Assembly (NCBI GenBank): GCA_016124575.1
Contig: WGNM01000007.1
Span: forward strand, 1-64,000
Direction: 5' to 3'
DNA from: Cryomorphaceae bacterium
Lineage (GTDB): Bacteria > Bacteroidota > Bacteroidia > Flavobacteriales_D > Sanyastnellaceae
Length of the DNA stretch: 64,000 nucleotides
How positions within the stretch are numbered: position 1 is the first letter of the stretch; each line of letters opens with the position of its first letter. Positions 1 to 8,252 of this stretch are shown here, one piece after another. Below the pieces are notes generated by a model, which made no database searches, was not told where the DNA came from, and saw only the letters and a program-made list of their open reading frames with translations. The translations under genes and the position numbers were made by a program.

Positions 1-21
1 AATAATAATATGAAGGGATGA

Positions 22-47
22 TAAAAAAAATCCCCACATCGTGAGGC
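22..47 (-). terminator. Intrinsic terminator of the degenerate tRNA copy
   Basis: Read leftward, CCTCAC and GTGGGG form a short stem followed by a run of eight T. It is a diverged copy of the hairpin at 142-170. Confidence 0.55.
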
Positions 48-49
48 TT

Positions 50-127
50 TGGTGCGAGATACTGGGTTCAAACCAGTGAACCTCCCGAGGGTATTCGGGA
101 TGCTCTGAACCAGCTGATCAAATAATT
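50..127 (-). pseudogene. Degenerate tRNA (copy of tRNA-Val)
   Basis: This is the first-unit counterpart of the tRNA-Val gene at 171-248. The T arm is intact (ACTGG stem, TTCAAAC loop). The anticodon arm still pairs (TCCCGA with TCGGGA), but its loop is six bases with no normal anticodon placement. The D stem has a mismatch, and the 5' acceptor strand is replaced by AT-rich sequence that cannot pair with the 3' strand. It is probably non-functional. It could be a relic of a tRNA with another anticodon, because the anticodon stem differs from tRNA-Val yet is still complementary. Confidence 0.7.
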
Positions 128-141
128 ATATGAAAGGATGA

Positions 142-170
142 TAAAAAAAAAGCCCCACATAGTGAGGCTT
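142..170 (-). terminator. Intrinsic terminator after tRNA-Val
   Basis: Read leftward, AAGCCTCAC and GTGGGGCTT pair across a three-base loop with one unpaired base, followed by a long T run. It directly abuts the tRNA 3' end. Confidence 0.8.
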
Positions 171-248
171 TGGTGGGAGATACTGGGTTCGAACCAGTGA
201 CCCCCTGCTTGTAAGGCAGGTGCTCTGAACCAGCTGAGCTAATCTCCC
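171..248 (-). tRNA. tRNA-Val (anticodon TAC)
   Basis: All four arms fold. The acceptor is GGGAGAT with ATCTCCC. The D arm is GCTC...GAGC. The anticodon stem CCTGC/GCAGG encloses loop CTTACAA (anticodon TAC, valine). The T arm is ACTGG-TTCGAAC-CCAGT. The discriminator is A and the CCA end is encoded. The gene has a promoter at 264-293 and a terminator at 142-170, so it is probably a single-gene transcription unit. Confidence 0.95.
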
Positions 249-263
249 ATCGTTTTGGGATGG

Positions 264-293
264 CAAATATACAAGAATTTTAAATCAGCGCAA
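264..293 (-). promoter_or_regulatory. tRNA-Val promoter (Bacteroidota consensus)
   Basis: On the leftward strand TTG (at 293-291) is followed by exactly 19 bases and TATATTTG (271-264). This matches the Bacteroidota consensus TTG-N19-TAnnTTTG. The predicted transcript start is about ten bases before the mature tRNA 5' end. It is the best promoter match in the window. Confidence 0.8.
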
Positions 294-334
294 CAAATCA
301 CTCATTTTTTTCGAGAATGGTGTTAATTTGCCTC

Positions 335-1096
335 ATGCATCGGATTCTATCTTTCGCTAAATATTTAATAAGTGCCAAAGGTGTGCATGGCGCTCACAGC
401 GACTTCGTATATAAACTCTTTTTTGATGTTTTCAATGACGACAAAGTGTTCTATGCTTTCTCCAAAATCGAGAGTAAGAGAGCGAAATTGAAAAAGATGA
501 GTTCTGTAATTGAAGTAGTCGATTTCGGGGCGAAAGGTGACGGACAAACGGTCACAACGCGAGTTGTTTCTCAAATTGCAGCCAAATCTTTAAAACATCC
601 GCGCTACGCGCGACTGTTGTTTCGATTGGTGAATTTCATGAACTACACCGACATCCTCGAACTTGGCACTTCATTGGGCATAACGACGCTTTACTTGAGC
701 GCAGCTACAAAGGGTTCGGTTATTACTATCGATGCTAGCGAAGCGATATCAAAAATTGCCTCCGGCCTCAATGAGGAGCATCGAAAAATCAATTATCGGA
801 TGAACTCGTTCGATAAGGAGTTGCCAAATCTTAAAAATCAGTCTTTTGACTTCATCTTTATTGATGGTGACCACAAAGGTGAATCACTGCTGCGCTACTA
901 CGAGCTGTTGCGCCCGAGGTTAAAAGAAAACGGCTGCATCGTAGTTGACGATATCAATTGGTCGCCTGACATGTCTGCAGCTTGGAAACAGCTATGCGGA
1001 AAACCAGACATCAATTTGTCATTAGACCTTTTTGAATTGGGCATCCTTTTCTCCCGGCCAGGCATGGTGAAGCAACACCATGTAATTCGATACTAA
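335..1096 (+). CDS. Class I SAM-dependent methyltransferase (O-methyltransferase-like)
   Basis: A 253-residue soluble protein with a Rossmann methyltransferase core. Motif I ILELGTSLGITT lies near residues 106-117, and FDFIFIDGDH near 171-180 is the typical post-motif of O-methyltransferases. The substrate cannot be read from the sequence. An upstream in-frame ATG (317) would add six residues (MVLICL), but the conserved N-terminus of this Bacteroidota family starts at about MHRILSFAKYL, so I use 335. A box TTAATTTG ends four bases before that ATG, which would give an almost leaderless message. The gene converges on the DUF1761 gene through a shared hairpin. Confidence 0.8.
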   Translation: MHRILSFAKYLISAKGVHGAHSDFVYKLFFDVFNDDKVFYAFSKIESKRAKLKKMSSVIEVVDFGAKGDGQTVTTRVVSQIAAKSLKHPRYARLLFRLVNFMNYTDILELGTSLGITTLYLSAATKGSVITIDASEAISKIASGLNEEHRKINYRMNSFDKELPNLKNQSFDFIFIDGDHKGESLLRYYELLRPRLKENGCIVVDDINWSPDMSAAWKQLCGKPDINLSLDLFELGILFSRPGMVKQHHVIRY

Positions 1097-1122
1097 AAAA
1101 AAAGGCTCCCTTTCAGAAGCCC
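1095..1122. terminator. Terminator between methyltransferase and DUF1761 genes
   Basis: GGCT...AGCC forms a short stem. Read leftward it is followed by nine T, so it mainly serves the leftward gene ending at 1136. It lies directly after the stop of the rightward gene and may serve both. Confidence 0.6.
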
Positions 1123-1135
1123 TTTCATTTCAATG

Positions 1136-1636
1136 TTATCCCCATTGACATAAAATACCGCCCATCAAGGCCAATGTCAAAATCCAATATCCCACGTGAA
1201 TGAAGATGTACTTGAAACCTCTTCGCTCAAAAAGTGCGTTTATCCCGATTACCGGCATTACGAAAAACAATGCTTCAATCACTCCGTGCAAAACACCGTG
1301 TTTAAAGGTTCTAAAGCTGCTTCCAAATTGCTCCATCAAACCATTGAGCTGCTCAAACGCGGCTCCACTTCCTTCCATTATCCCTGGCTCACCAGCAAAC
1401 AATGAAAACAAGGCCGCTTGGTGGACGACAATAGGAAACATTATGAACGCTAAGAAAAAGCTGAAAACAAACGTCACTATGAAAATGACAGCCATGTTTC
1501 CTTGTTTCAATTTTTCTTCATTTACATCGGCCACACGCATCCAAGCATTTCCGAATACTTTTGGATTGTACCATATCATACCTATTAACAAAGGGACAAA
1601 GGCAGCGATTAAAACTGCAAGCATATTTGGCATCAT
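1136..1636 (-). CDS. DUF1761 family membrane protein
   Basis: About 166 residues with four likely membrane helices. It opens with the family signature: a hydrophobic helix (NMLAVLIAAFVPLLIGMIWY) followed by NPKVFGNAWM. The function of DUF1761 is unknown. The frame is open to an ATG at 1690, but the extra 18 residues are polar and not family-like, and TAACTTTA inside them resembles a -7 box, so I prefer the ATG at 1636. The middle part has a Gly/Glu-rich loop between helices 2 and 3. Confidence 0.7.
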   Translation of the reverse strand: MMPNMLAVLIAAFVPLLIGMIWYNPKVFGNAWMRVADVNEEKLKQGNMAVIFIVTFVFSFFLAFIMFPIVVHQAALFSLFAGEPGIMEGSGAAFEQLNGLMEQFGSSFRTFKHGVLHGVIEALFFVMPVIGINALFERRGFKYIFIHVGYWILTLALMGGILCQWG

Positions 1637-1791
1637 AACATTTTGGTTTTTTGGTTGGGATAAAGTTAAGATTCCCATCGAAACAGCCATATTTTCGGAA
1701 CAAGATTTGCTTAGAAAAACTCTTTTAACGAATCATTAGGAAAATCCTAATTCAGAAAAATGTACCTTTCAACTTCAAAAAACTGACGGAC

Positions 1792-2259
1792 ATGAAGAAA
1801 TTGATTTTAATGTTGTGCTTGGCTATCCCAATGATTGGCTTGTCACAAACCAGAAAGACCACCCAAGAAATGGATGGCAGAGTGCCAAACGAAGCCAAAA
1901 CTTATTATGGTGAAGTTTTAATCATCGATCAACAAGGACGACAAATCATCCGTGTCAATTTCGATGGTGCAACTGGCGCTGCTATTGCCGATAAAGAACT
2001 TCGCATTGAAATGGAGAACTTGAAAAAAACAAGTTTCGAAAATATCCTTCATGCGGTCAATACAGCTAGTTTGCTAGGTTGGTCAATAGGCGATTCGTTC
2101 ACCATCGAAACGAAACAAGGAAAAGAAGTGCATATCCTAATGTCGAAGGAACTTGAAAAAGTTGACATGGGGAACATTAAAATTGGCGGACAAGATTCCA
2201 AAGACGCTGGGTCGAAAGTCGCACCAAAACCTACTGGTGGAACTGAAAGAAAAAAATAG
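1792..2259 (+). CDS. Small secreted protein of unknown function
   Basis: A 155-residue protein with a clear signal peptide (basic MKK, hydrophobic LILMLCLAIPMIGL, cleavage probably after SQ). The mature part is hydrophilic and Lys-rich with no motif I recognise; the C-terminal 25 residues are low-complexity (Lys, Pro, Gly). It is probably periplasmic. A possible -7 box TACCTTTC lies at 1763-1770. The gene is monocistronic and ends at the bidirectional terminator 2280-2307. Confidence 0.65.
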   Translation: MKKLILMLCLAIPMIGLSQTRKTTQEMDGRVPNEAKTYYGEVLIIDQQGRQIIRVNFDGATGAAIADKELRIEMENLKKTSFENILHAVNTASLLGWSIGDSFTIETKQGKEVHILMSKELEKVDMGNIKIGGQDSKDAGSKVAPKPTGGTERKK

Positions 2260-2279
2260 GTTCACATCAAACGAATTGA

Positions 2280-2307
2280 AAAGTCCGCATTGCTGCGGAC
2301 TTTTTTT
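2280..2307. terminator. Bidirectional terminator
   Basis: AAGTCCGCA and TGCGGACTT form a nine-base perfect stem with a four-base loop (2281-2302), followed by a T run on the rightward strand. The T run contains the stop codon of the convergent folC gene. Confidence 0.85.
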
Positions 2308-3523
2308 ATACCACTTCGGCAACCACGAAAACGCTGCCTCCAATAAAAATCAAGTCGCTCTTGTCTGCATAAATCCGCGCTGCTTCATAAGCCTTACGAA
2401 CCGACTCAAATGCTTCACCGTGAAGTCCTTCTGCACCCGCTTTCTCTTGCAGGTCTTCAGGCGACAGCGCTCGAGGTATATCAGCAGCACAGAAATAATA
2501 CAAAGCATCATTTGGAAATAAGCGAAGAATCGGAGTAATATCTTTGTCTGACGACATGCCGATCACAATATGTAATTTCTCTTTCTGAATATTTTTCAAT
2601 TCCTGCATGGTCATTTGCAAGCCATCGTAGTTATGGCCGCAATCGGCTATCGTTAATGGACTTGTAGATAGCATTTGCCATCTGCCTGCGAAGCCTGTGT
2701 TCTCAGAAACGTTACCCAACCCTCTCACTACGTGCTCAGCTTGCACTTTCCAGCCTTTTTCTTGCAACACGCGCATCGTCAAAATGCAAATACGCGCATT
2801 GTCTTCTTGAAATGGTCCTTTTAAATCAAGAACGGGAACTCCTATGGTATGTTCGCGGATGGCATACAGGGCTGATGCGCTCGAACCTGCCTTGTCTTTG
2901 ATAACCTGCATGGCTTCAGTTCTTAAATCACCAACCACAACCGGAATTCCTAATTTGATGATTCCCGCTTTTTCAGCAGCAATTCTCTCTATCGTATCCC
3001 CTAAAAATTGGGTGTGATCAAGTCCGATACTCGTAATAACAGACACTTCTGGTCGCACAATATTGGTAGAGTCCAATCTTCCGCCCATTCCCGTCTCTAA
3101 CACCACGATCTCCACACCGATTTCTTTGAAATACCACATCGCCATGGCAAAGGTGATCTCAAAAAAACTCGGCTCCAAAGGTTCCCATGCATGCCGGTAG
3201 TTGGCAACAAAATCGATCACTGCTTCCCGCGGGATTTTCTGTCCGTTATGCCGAATTCGTTCCCGAAAATCTTTTAAATGGGGGGATGTGAAAAGCCCCG
3301 TTTCGTAGCCCGCTTCCTGCAGAATTGATGCGCACATGTTCGACACAGAACCTTTTCCGTTGGTGCCGGCTATGTGGACAAATTTCAGTTCTTTCTCTGG
3401 ATTGCCAGTTAAGTCAGCTAGCGCGATGGTTGTCGACAAATCTGCCTTGTACGCCGCCGCTCCAATACGTTGAAACATAGGGAGACGACCGAACAAATAC
3501 TCAAGCGTCTCTTGATAATCCAT
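2306..3523 (-). CDS. folC: Bifunctional folylpolyglutamate / dihydrofolate synthase
   Basis: A 405-residue Mur-ligase-family enzyme that adds glutamate to dihydropteroate and to folates in the cytoplasm. The ATP loop GTNGKGS is at residues 53-59. The family motif with HTQFLGDTIERIAAEKAGIIK is present, and so is the C-terminal glutamate-ligase domain (GRWQML, DCGHNYDG). Length is typical. The start lies one base after the stop of the upstream tonB-like gene, so it is the last gene of the exbB-exbD-tonB-folC operon; that grouping looks like co-transcription rather than a shared pathway. Confidence 0.93.
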   Translation of the reverse strand: MDYQETLEYLFGRLPMFQRIGAAAYKADLSTTIALADLTGNPEKELKFVHIAGTNGKGSVSNMCASILQEAGYETGLFTSPHLKDFRERIRHNGQKIPREAVIDFVANYRHAWEPLEPSFFEITFAMAMWYFKEIGVEIVVLETGMGGRLDSTNIVRPEVSVITSIGLDHTQFLGDTIERIAAEKAGIIKLGIPVVVGDLRTEAMQVIKDKAGSSASALYAIREHTIGVPVLDLKGPFQEDNARICILTMRVLQEKGWKVQAEHVVRGLGNVSENTGFAGRWQMLSTSPLTIADCGHNYDGLQMTMQELKNIQKEKLHIVIGMSSDKDITPILRLFPNDALYYFCAADIPRALSPEDLQEKAGAEGLHGEAFESVRKAYEAARIYADKSDLIFIGGSVFVVAEVV

Positions 3524-3524
3524 G

Positions 3525-4304
3525 TTATTTCAATTTAAAACGGAAAGTCATCTGGCCAGTTTGCTCAACAGGAGCGTCATCTTTGACCGTGAAAGTCGCT
3601 GTTAACGCCGCCTTTTCAGCCAACTGAAACAAGTAATTGCTGCTTGTTGTGCTTGCAGCAATATTCCGTTTGGTGCGCGTTACCTTGCCGCTTTTGTCGA
3701 CATAAATATCTAAAACAACGGTTCCTTCTTCCTTCGGTGATTCCGATAATTTCGGCTCTCCTTTCATGCCTCGATCTGCCAAACTCCAATCAATTCCCTT
3801 TCCCTGTACAACGCTTTTACCTGAAATATCGCCGTTCTGATTTCCTTCATTGCCCTTGCCGTCATTCTCTCCATCAGAACCGCCGCCGCCGCCTTTATTA
3901 ATTTGATTTAAAATATCATTCAAACCATTACTCACCGTAGGCTTAGGATCCTCTTTCGGCTTTTTCGGGTCCTTATTTGGCTTTGTTGAAGCGTTTACAG
4001 AAACATCAGACGTGCTTTGTGTTGCGACATCGGTTGTTGCACTCGCTTCTGCTTGCTGATTGCTCGATTCTGCCTGATCGTCTTGCGGAGTATCAGATGG
4101 ATTATCCGACTCCATGTCGCCTCCGGCAGATAAATCTGATCCGAAATCGGCCATGCCTATGGCTACAAATTGCTCACCTGGCGGTGGATCCTGTATTCGA
4201 AATGCAACCAAGAAAAAGCACAAAACCAATACAGCGGTGAAGATAACGCCCGATAACACTCCAGCTATCATACGATCTTTCTTTTCGATTTCTTCTCTTT
4301 TCAT
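3525..4304 (-). CDS. TonB-like energy transducer
   Basis: A 259-residue inner-membrane-anchored periplasmic protein. A basic N-terminus precedes one membrane helix (about residues 14-35). Next comes a long low-complexity linker rich in Ser, Asp, Gln, Lys and Pro with a run of five Gly. The C-terminal domain (about 180-259) has TonB-C-like features: VVLDIYVDKSGKVT and a final FRFKLK strand. With ExbB and ExbD it should couple the proton gradient to outer-membrane transport. It lies two bases after exbD. The linker is unusually acidic and Gly-rich compared with the Pro-Lys linker of classic TonB. Confidence 0.82.
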   Translation of the reverse strand: MKREEIEKKDRMIAGVLSGVIFTAVLVLCFFLVAFRIQDPPPGEQFVAIGMADFGSDLSAGGDMESDNPSDTPQDDQAESSNQQAEASATTDVATQSTSDVSVNASTKPNKDPKKPKEDPKPTVSNGLNDILNQINKGGGGGSDGENDGKGNEGNQNGDISGKSVVQGKGIDWSLADRGMKGEPKLSESPKEEGTVVLDIYVDKSGKVTRTKRNIAASTTSSNYLFQLAEKAALTATFTVKDDAPVEQTGQMTFRFKLK

Positions 4305-4306
4305 AA

Positions 4307-4702
4307 CTACTCATTTTTAGGACTGGCCCCGAGCATCACTTTCCAGTCATGCGATTTTGCCATTCCGATCATCTCAACAGTGGCTCCGGTAGGAACTTCT
4401 TTGTCGACCTGCAAGTACAGCACTTTATCTACTTGAGATTCCATGCGAATGAGCAACATGCTCTCTAACTCCTCTTTGGCAATCACCCCCCCATCAACAT
4501 AATATGTCAGGTCAGGTGTTATAGACAAAGTCAACTTTGCAGTTACCGAATTCACTCCCTTGCTTTGCGGCAAATCAACATTCACGCCATTCGACGCCAG
4601 AGTTGATAGAATAATGAAAAATATCAGCAATAGAAACACAAGGTCGGTCATCGACGACATGTTTCCCTCTACACTGACTCTATTTCGTTGTCCGAGATTC
4701 AT
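4307..4702 (-). CDS. exbD: Biopolymer transporter ExbD
   Basis: 131 residues with one N-terminal membrane helix (about 20-40) that carries the conserved proton-path aspartate (Asp20 in MTDLVFLLLIFF). A small periplasmic domain follows. It forms the motor with ExbB and drives the TonB-like protein. It is seven bases downstream of exbB and two bases upstream of the tonB-like gene, so the three are surely co-transcribed. Confidence 0.9.
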   Translation of the reverse strand: MNLGQRNRVSVEGNMSSMTDLVFLLLIFFIILSTLASNGVNVDLPQSKGVNSVTAKLTLSITPDLTYYVDGGVIAKEELESMLLIRMESQVDKVLYLQVDKEVPTGATVEMIGMAKSHDWKVMLGASPKNE

Positions 4703-4708
4703 AATTCG

Positions 4709-5425
4709 TTATTTACCTGGTTCTTCAAGAATATCTATGAACTCAATGCTCGAAGCCTCCATTTTATGGATAACCTTAGAAACCTTGGTTACAAGGTAGT
4801 TGTATGACATGTAGGCAATGATTCCAACAATCAATCCTACAATCGTTGTGATCATCGCTTGTTTGGTTCCTGAAGAAATGTCTTCAACACGAACAGTTCC
4901 TGCCGTTTCCATATCAAGAAACACTTGAACCATACCAATTACGGTTCCTAAGAAACCAATCATCGGCGCAGCCCCTGCAATAGTTGCTAAGGTGCCCAAA
5001 TTCTTCTCAAGATTGTATATCTCAAGTTTTCCAACGTTCTCGATTGAAACAGAAATATCCTTCAAGGGCTTACCAATTCTGCTAATACCCTTCTCTAACA
5101 TACGTGCAATTGGCGTTTGACTCGTTGCACACAAATTCTTAGCACTGTCTAGTTTGCCATCATGAATGTAATCTTTGATCTTATTCATGAAGTCTTTCTC
5201 CTCTTTCAGAGATTTCGACACGGCCAATGACCTTTCAATAAAAATGTAGATGGCTAGCACACTCAAAACGGCAAGAGGTATCATGATGTACCATCCTCCT
5301 TCCATGAGTAACTGAAAAATAGATACTTCCACCTCTCCAGGTGCATTTGATACTGTTTCAGCAGACTCAGCCGCTCCTCCTACAGTGATCCCTTGTTGTA
5401 CGGTTAATAGCAGGTTCATTTTCAA
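4709..5425 (-). CDS. exbB: MotA/TolQ/ExbB proton channel
   Basis: 238 residues with three membrane helices (about 46-64, 145-170 and 190-212). The conserved channel segment GAAPMIGFLGTVIGMVQVF is typical of ExbB/TolQ. It is the first gene of the leftward operon exbB-exbD-tonB-folC. The start could be Met1 or Met3. Upstream, TAATTTCA with a TTG 17 bases before it is a weak promoter candidate. Confidence 0.9.
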   Translation of the reverse strand: MKMNLLLTVQQGITVGGAAESAETVSNAPGEVEVSIFQLLMEGGWYIMIPLAVLSVLAIYIFIERSLAVSKSLKEEKDFMNKIKDYIHDGKLDSAKNLCATSQTPIARMLEKGISRIGKPLKDISVSIENVGKLEIYNLEKNLGTLATIAGAAPMIGFLGTVIGMVQVFLDMETAGTVRVEDISSGTKQAMITTIVGLIVGIIAYMSYNYLVTKVSKVIHKMEASSIEFIDILEEPGK

Positions 5426-5515
5426 CGTTTGATTTTAAACGATGAAATTAACCTTTTATGTCGCCAGCAACTAAGTCTTTTAAAAAGGTTATCAATAGCA
5501 CCCTATTGATAGCGA

Positions 5516-6976
5516 CTACAAGAAGAACATGAAGTAAAATACAGCCGCCCCTGCAAAATATCCAACAAGCGCTAAAAGGCTGATTTTCTTGGCGTACCAG
5601 ATGAAATCGATTTTCTCCAATCCCATAGCAGCCACACCTGCTGCTGAACCTATGATTAAGGCACTACCTCCTGTTCCTGCACAATAAGCCAGGAACTGCC
5701 AGAACAATCCATCATGGACAAAATTCATCTCCCAAGCGCCAGAAGCCATGGCATCAGGCACGATAGGATACATACCCATGGAAGCTGCAACAAGTGGCAC
5801 GTTATCAACGATTGCCGACAACACCCCAATGGCCAAATCAATAGCGAAAACGTTCGCTAAGGTTGTCTTCAACCACTCAGCCATCACTAGCAAATGTCCG
5901 ACCTCTTGAAGCGCCGCTACAGCCAGCAATATCCCTAAGAAGAACAAAACACTAGACGCATCAATCTTGCGCAAAACGGCTATAACCGAAAGTTGATTCT
6001 TGTCTTCTGTATTCTTGTTCCGATGCATAACCTCGGTTACCAACCATATGATACCCAGCGACATCATCATCCCCATGAATGGAGGCAAATGCGTTACTGT
6101 TTTAAAAACTGGAACGAATAACAAACCAAGTATCCCAATGATGAAAACAAAATTTCTCTCGAAATCGGTAGTAGGATTCAAATAATGCTCGGCCCCCTCT
6201 GCCTTTCGTGGTCTTTCAACATTGCCTTTCATCAAGAATGAAGATACCAGAAGAGGTGCGATCAAACAAACCAAACTCGGAAGAAACAAATGACTTATAA
6301 TGACACCCGTGCTCAATTGATTCCCTATCCACAACATGGTCGTTGTCACGTCTCCTATAGGCGACCAAGCTCCTCCCGCGTTCGCTGCAATGACGACAAT
6401 CCCCGCAAAATACCACCTGGTCATTTTGTCGTTGATCAGCTTCCTTAACAAACTAATCATTACAATCGTTGTGGTAAGGTTATCGAGCGCTGCAGACAAA
6501 AAGAATGTCAGCAACCCGACAATCCATAGCAACTTCACGGTATTCGTGGTTTTTATTCTATCGGTAATAACGCTGAAACCTTCGTGGGCATCTATCAACT
6601 CCACTATGGTCATCGCTCCCAATAGGAAAAATAAAATACTGGCTATCTCTTGAAGGTGGTGCAATAAGCGAAATTCATAAAATGAGGTTTCGTGATACTC
6701 CACTCCGTCTTGCCATCCTGTAGGCTCTTTCAAGGCATTGACCATGGCCGCTGCTTCGGTGTTACTCTCTCCAACAATACTCTCCGCGGGAGTTGTGATT
6801 GCCGTGTACTCTTCGTGTGAATGCTCCGGAATCTCATGCTTGCCTCCAATTACAAAAACTGCCCAGCAGAGCGTACCTGTGAGCAAAGCAAATGCAGATT
6901 TGTCGACATGAAGTGGGTGCTCAAGAGCAATCCCAAAATAGCCAACTACAAAAATTATGAGGATTAAAATTTCCAT
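5516..6976 (-). CDS. nhaD: Na+/H+ antiporter NhaD
   Basis: A 486-residue polytopic membrane protein of the ion transporter (ArsB/NhaD) superfamily, with about 12 helices. Conserved stretches include ALDNLTTTIVMISLLRK, GGAWSPIGDVTTTMLW and the second-half IVDNVPLVAASMGMYP, where the Asp-Asn pairs are typical of the ion path. It should exchange Na+ for protons, consistent with a marine habitat. A soluble loop between helices 2 and 3 holds an acidic, His-containing segment. The ATG overlaps the stop of the upstream dehydrogenase gene by one base (TAATG), so translation is probably coupled. Confidence 0.92.
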   Translation of the reverse strand: MEILILIIFVVGYFGIALEHPLHVDKSAFALLTGTLCWAVFVIGGKHEIPEHSHEEYTAITTPAESIVGESNTEAAAMVNALKEPTGWQDGVEYHETSFYEFRLLHHLQEIASILFFLLGAMTIVELIDAHEGFSVITDRIKTTNTVKLLWIVGLLTFFLSAALDNLTTTIVMISLLRKLINDKMTRWYFAGIVVIAANAGGAWSPIGDVTTTMLWIGNQLSTGVIISHLFLPSLVCLIAPLLVSSFLMKGNVERPRKAEGAEHYLNPTTDFERNFVFIIGILGLLFVPVFKTVTHLPPFMGMMMSLGIIWLVTEVMHRNKNTEDKNQLSVIAVLRKIDASSVLFFLGILLAVAALQEVGHLLVMAEWLKTTLANVFAIDLAIGVLSAIVDNVPLVAASMGMYPIVPDAMASGAWEMNFVHDGLFWQFLAYCAGTGGSALIIGSAAGVAAMGLEKIDFIWYAKKISLLALVGYFAGAAVFYFMFFL

Positions 6977-8205
6977 TACATGAGTTTTTTCAAAGCGATT
7001 TCAAACGCTGTTGCTGTAATATTCTGTTTACCTGAGCTGCGTTCATACGTAGCTTTCAATGCTTTCTCTATAGTTGCTGAGGTGTCGGTGAAAATGCCTT
7101 TGTCAGACATGTCTACATCACCATTCGACATTAGATACGCAAAAACTCGGGCCATGCCGCAGTTTGCAATAAAATCAGGAATAACTGACACCCGAGTGTC
7201 TGCATACTCCGCAATCGGTCCATAGAATATTGCTGAATCAGCAAAGGGCACATTCGCTCCGCTCGCCACAACCTGCAATCCACCAGCTATCATCTTCTCT
7301 ATTTGATCCTGAGCCACCAAGCGTGAAGCCGCACAAGGCAAAAACACGTCGGCACCTACCGACCAAACGTGCTCATTAACCTCATCAAAGGGCAACATCC
7401 CTTCTGCACGAAGGGCATTTCCATCTTTCCCTAAAAACAAATCTCGAACACGCTCGAAACTCATCCCGTCTTTCTCTATGAAGCCACCATTTCTGTCGAT
7501 AATCCCAACTATCTTCGCTCCCTCAGAAGCTAGGTAATAAGCGGCAGCAGAACCCACGTTACCCCACCCTTGCACGATGACTTTTTTGCCTTTCAAATCG
7601 CCACCGTATATGTTGTAAAAATGACGGACAGACTCGGCTACGCCATACCCTGTAATCATGTCTGCTACGCAGTATTTTCGATCTACAGCCGGACTAAAAT
7701 TCTCATCTTCTATGATCTTGATAACCCCCAGACGTAAATTTCCAATGCGCTTTACCTTTTGTGCCTCATTTGGTTGAAAATGTCCGTTGAACACCCCCTC
7801 TTGTGGATGCCAAACCCCGCAATCTTCGGTAATGGGAATAACTTCGTGTATTTCGTCAACATTGAGGTCACCACCCGTACCGTAATAGTGCTTCAACAAA
7901 GGAGTAACAGCTGCGTACCAACGCTCTAGCACTTCTTTCTTTCGCGGGTCACGTGGATCAAAATTGATTCCTGACTTGGCTCCTCCAATTTGAGGTCCTG
8001 AAACAGTAAATTTGATCTCCATGGTTTTGGCCAACGATTCTACTTCACGCTTATCCAACCCGAAACGCATCCGTGTGCCACCTCCTGCAGCACCACCTCT
8101 AAGTGAGTTGATTACAACCCAGCCGATAGCTTCGGTATAAGGATCTTTCCATTCAAAAACGATTTCGGGCTGTTTTGCCTCGTAGGCTTGCAAAAGTGAT
8201 TTCAT
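6976..8205 (-). CDS. Glu/Leu/Phe/Val family amino-acid dehydrogenase
   Basis: A 409-residue NAD(P)-dependent oxidative deaminase. The catalytic-lysine motif GGAKSGI is at 74-80, and the Rossmann motif VQGWGNVGSAAAYYL is near residue 210. It is shorter than hexameric GdhA (about 450) and carries the insert CGVWHPQEGVFNGHFQPNE, so it belongs to the Bacteroidota side group whose substrate (Glu, Leu or Val) cannot be told by eye. It overlaps nhaD by one base, and a -7 box TATTTTTG lies 20 bases before its start. Coupling to a Na+/H+ antiporter gene is unexplained. Confidence 0.85.
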   Translation of the reverse strand: MKSLLQAYEAKQPEIVFEWKDPYTEAIGWVVINSLRGGAAGGGTRMRFGLDKREVESLAKTMEIKFTVSGPQIGGAKSGINFDPRDPRKKEVLERWYAAVTPLLKHYYGTGGDLNVDEIHEVIPITEDCGVWHPQEGVFNGHFQPNEAQKVKRIGNLRLGVIKIIEDENFSPAVDRKYCVADMITGYGVAESVRHFYNIYGGDLKGKKVIVQGWGNVGSAAAYYLASEGAKIVGIIDRNGGFIEKDGMSFERVRDLFLGKDGNALRAEGMLPFDEVNEHVWSVGADVFLPCAASRLVAQDQIEKMIAGGLQVVASGANVPFADSAIFYGPIAEYADTRVSVIPDFIANCGMARVFAYLMSNGDVDMSDKGIFTDTSATIEKALKATYERSSGKQNITATAFEIALKKLM

Positions 8206-8224
8206 GCTAGATATAAAAACGGGT

Positions 8225-8232
8225 CAAAAATA
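8225..8232 (-). promoter_or_regulatory. -7 box of the dehydrogenase-nhaD operon
   Basis: Read leftward this is TATTTTTG, a perfect TAnnTTTG match, 19 bases upstream of the ATG at 8205. No clear -33 TTG is seen. Confidence 0.45.
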
Positions 8233-8252
8233 GGAAATGAAATGGGTGAGTC

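Larger units (their letters stand above)
1..240. repeat. Head-to-tail 120-bp duplication containing tRNA sequence
   Basis: Bases 1-120 and 121-240 align end to end with about the same length. They share the A-rich start, the terminator hairpin, the T arm and most of the D arm of a leftward tRNA gene. The main difference lies in the anticodon arm (about 89-103 versus 209-223). The second unit continues into a complete acceptor stem at 242-248, whereas the first runs into the start of the next unit, so the duplication junction cuts the tRNA 5' end. The repeat starts at the window edge, so further copies may lie to the left. Confidence 0.85.

Noticed and set aside
50-127. A second functional tRNA gene
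   Set aside because: The 5' acceptor strand cannot pair with the 3' strand, the D stem has a mismatch and the anticodon loop has only six bases.
1200-1739. A rightward gene opposite the DUF1761 gene
   Set aside because: Its frame is the antisense shadow of a well-conserved membrane protein and it has no recognisable domain.
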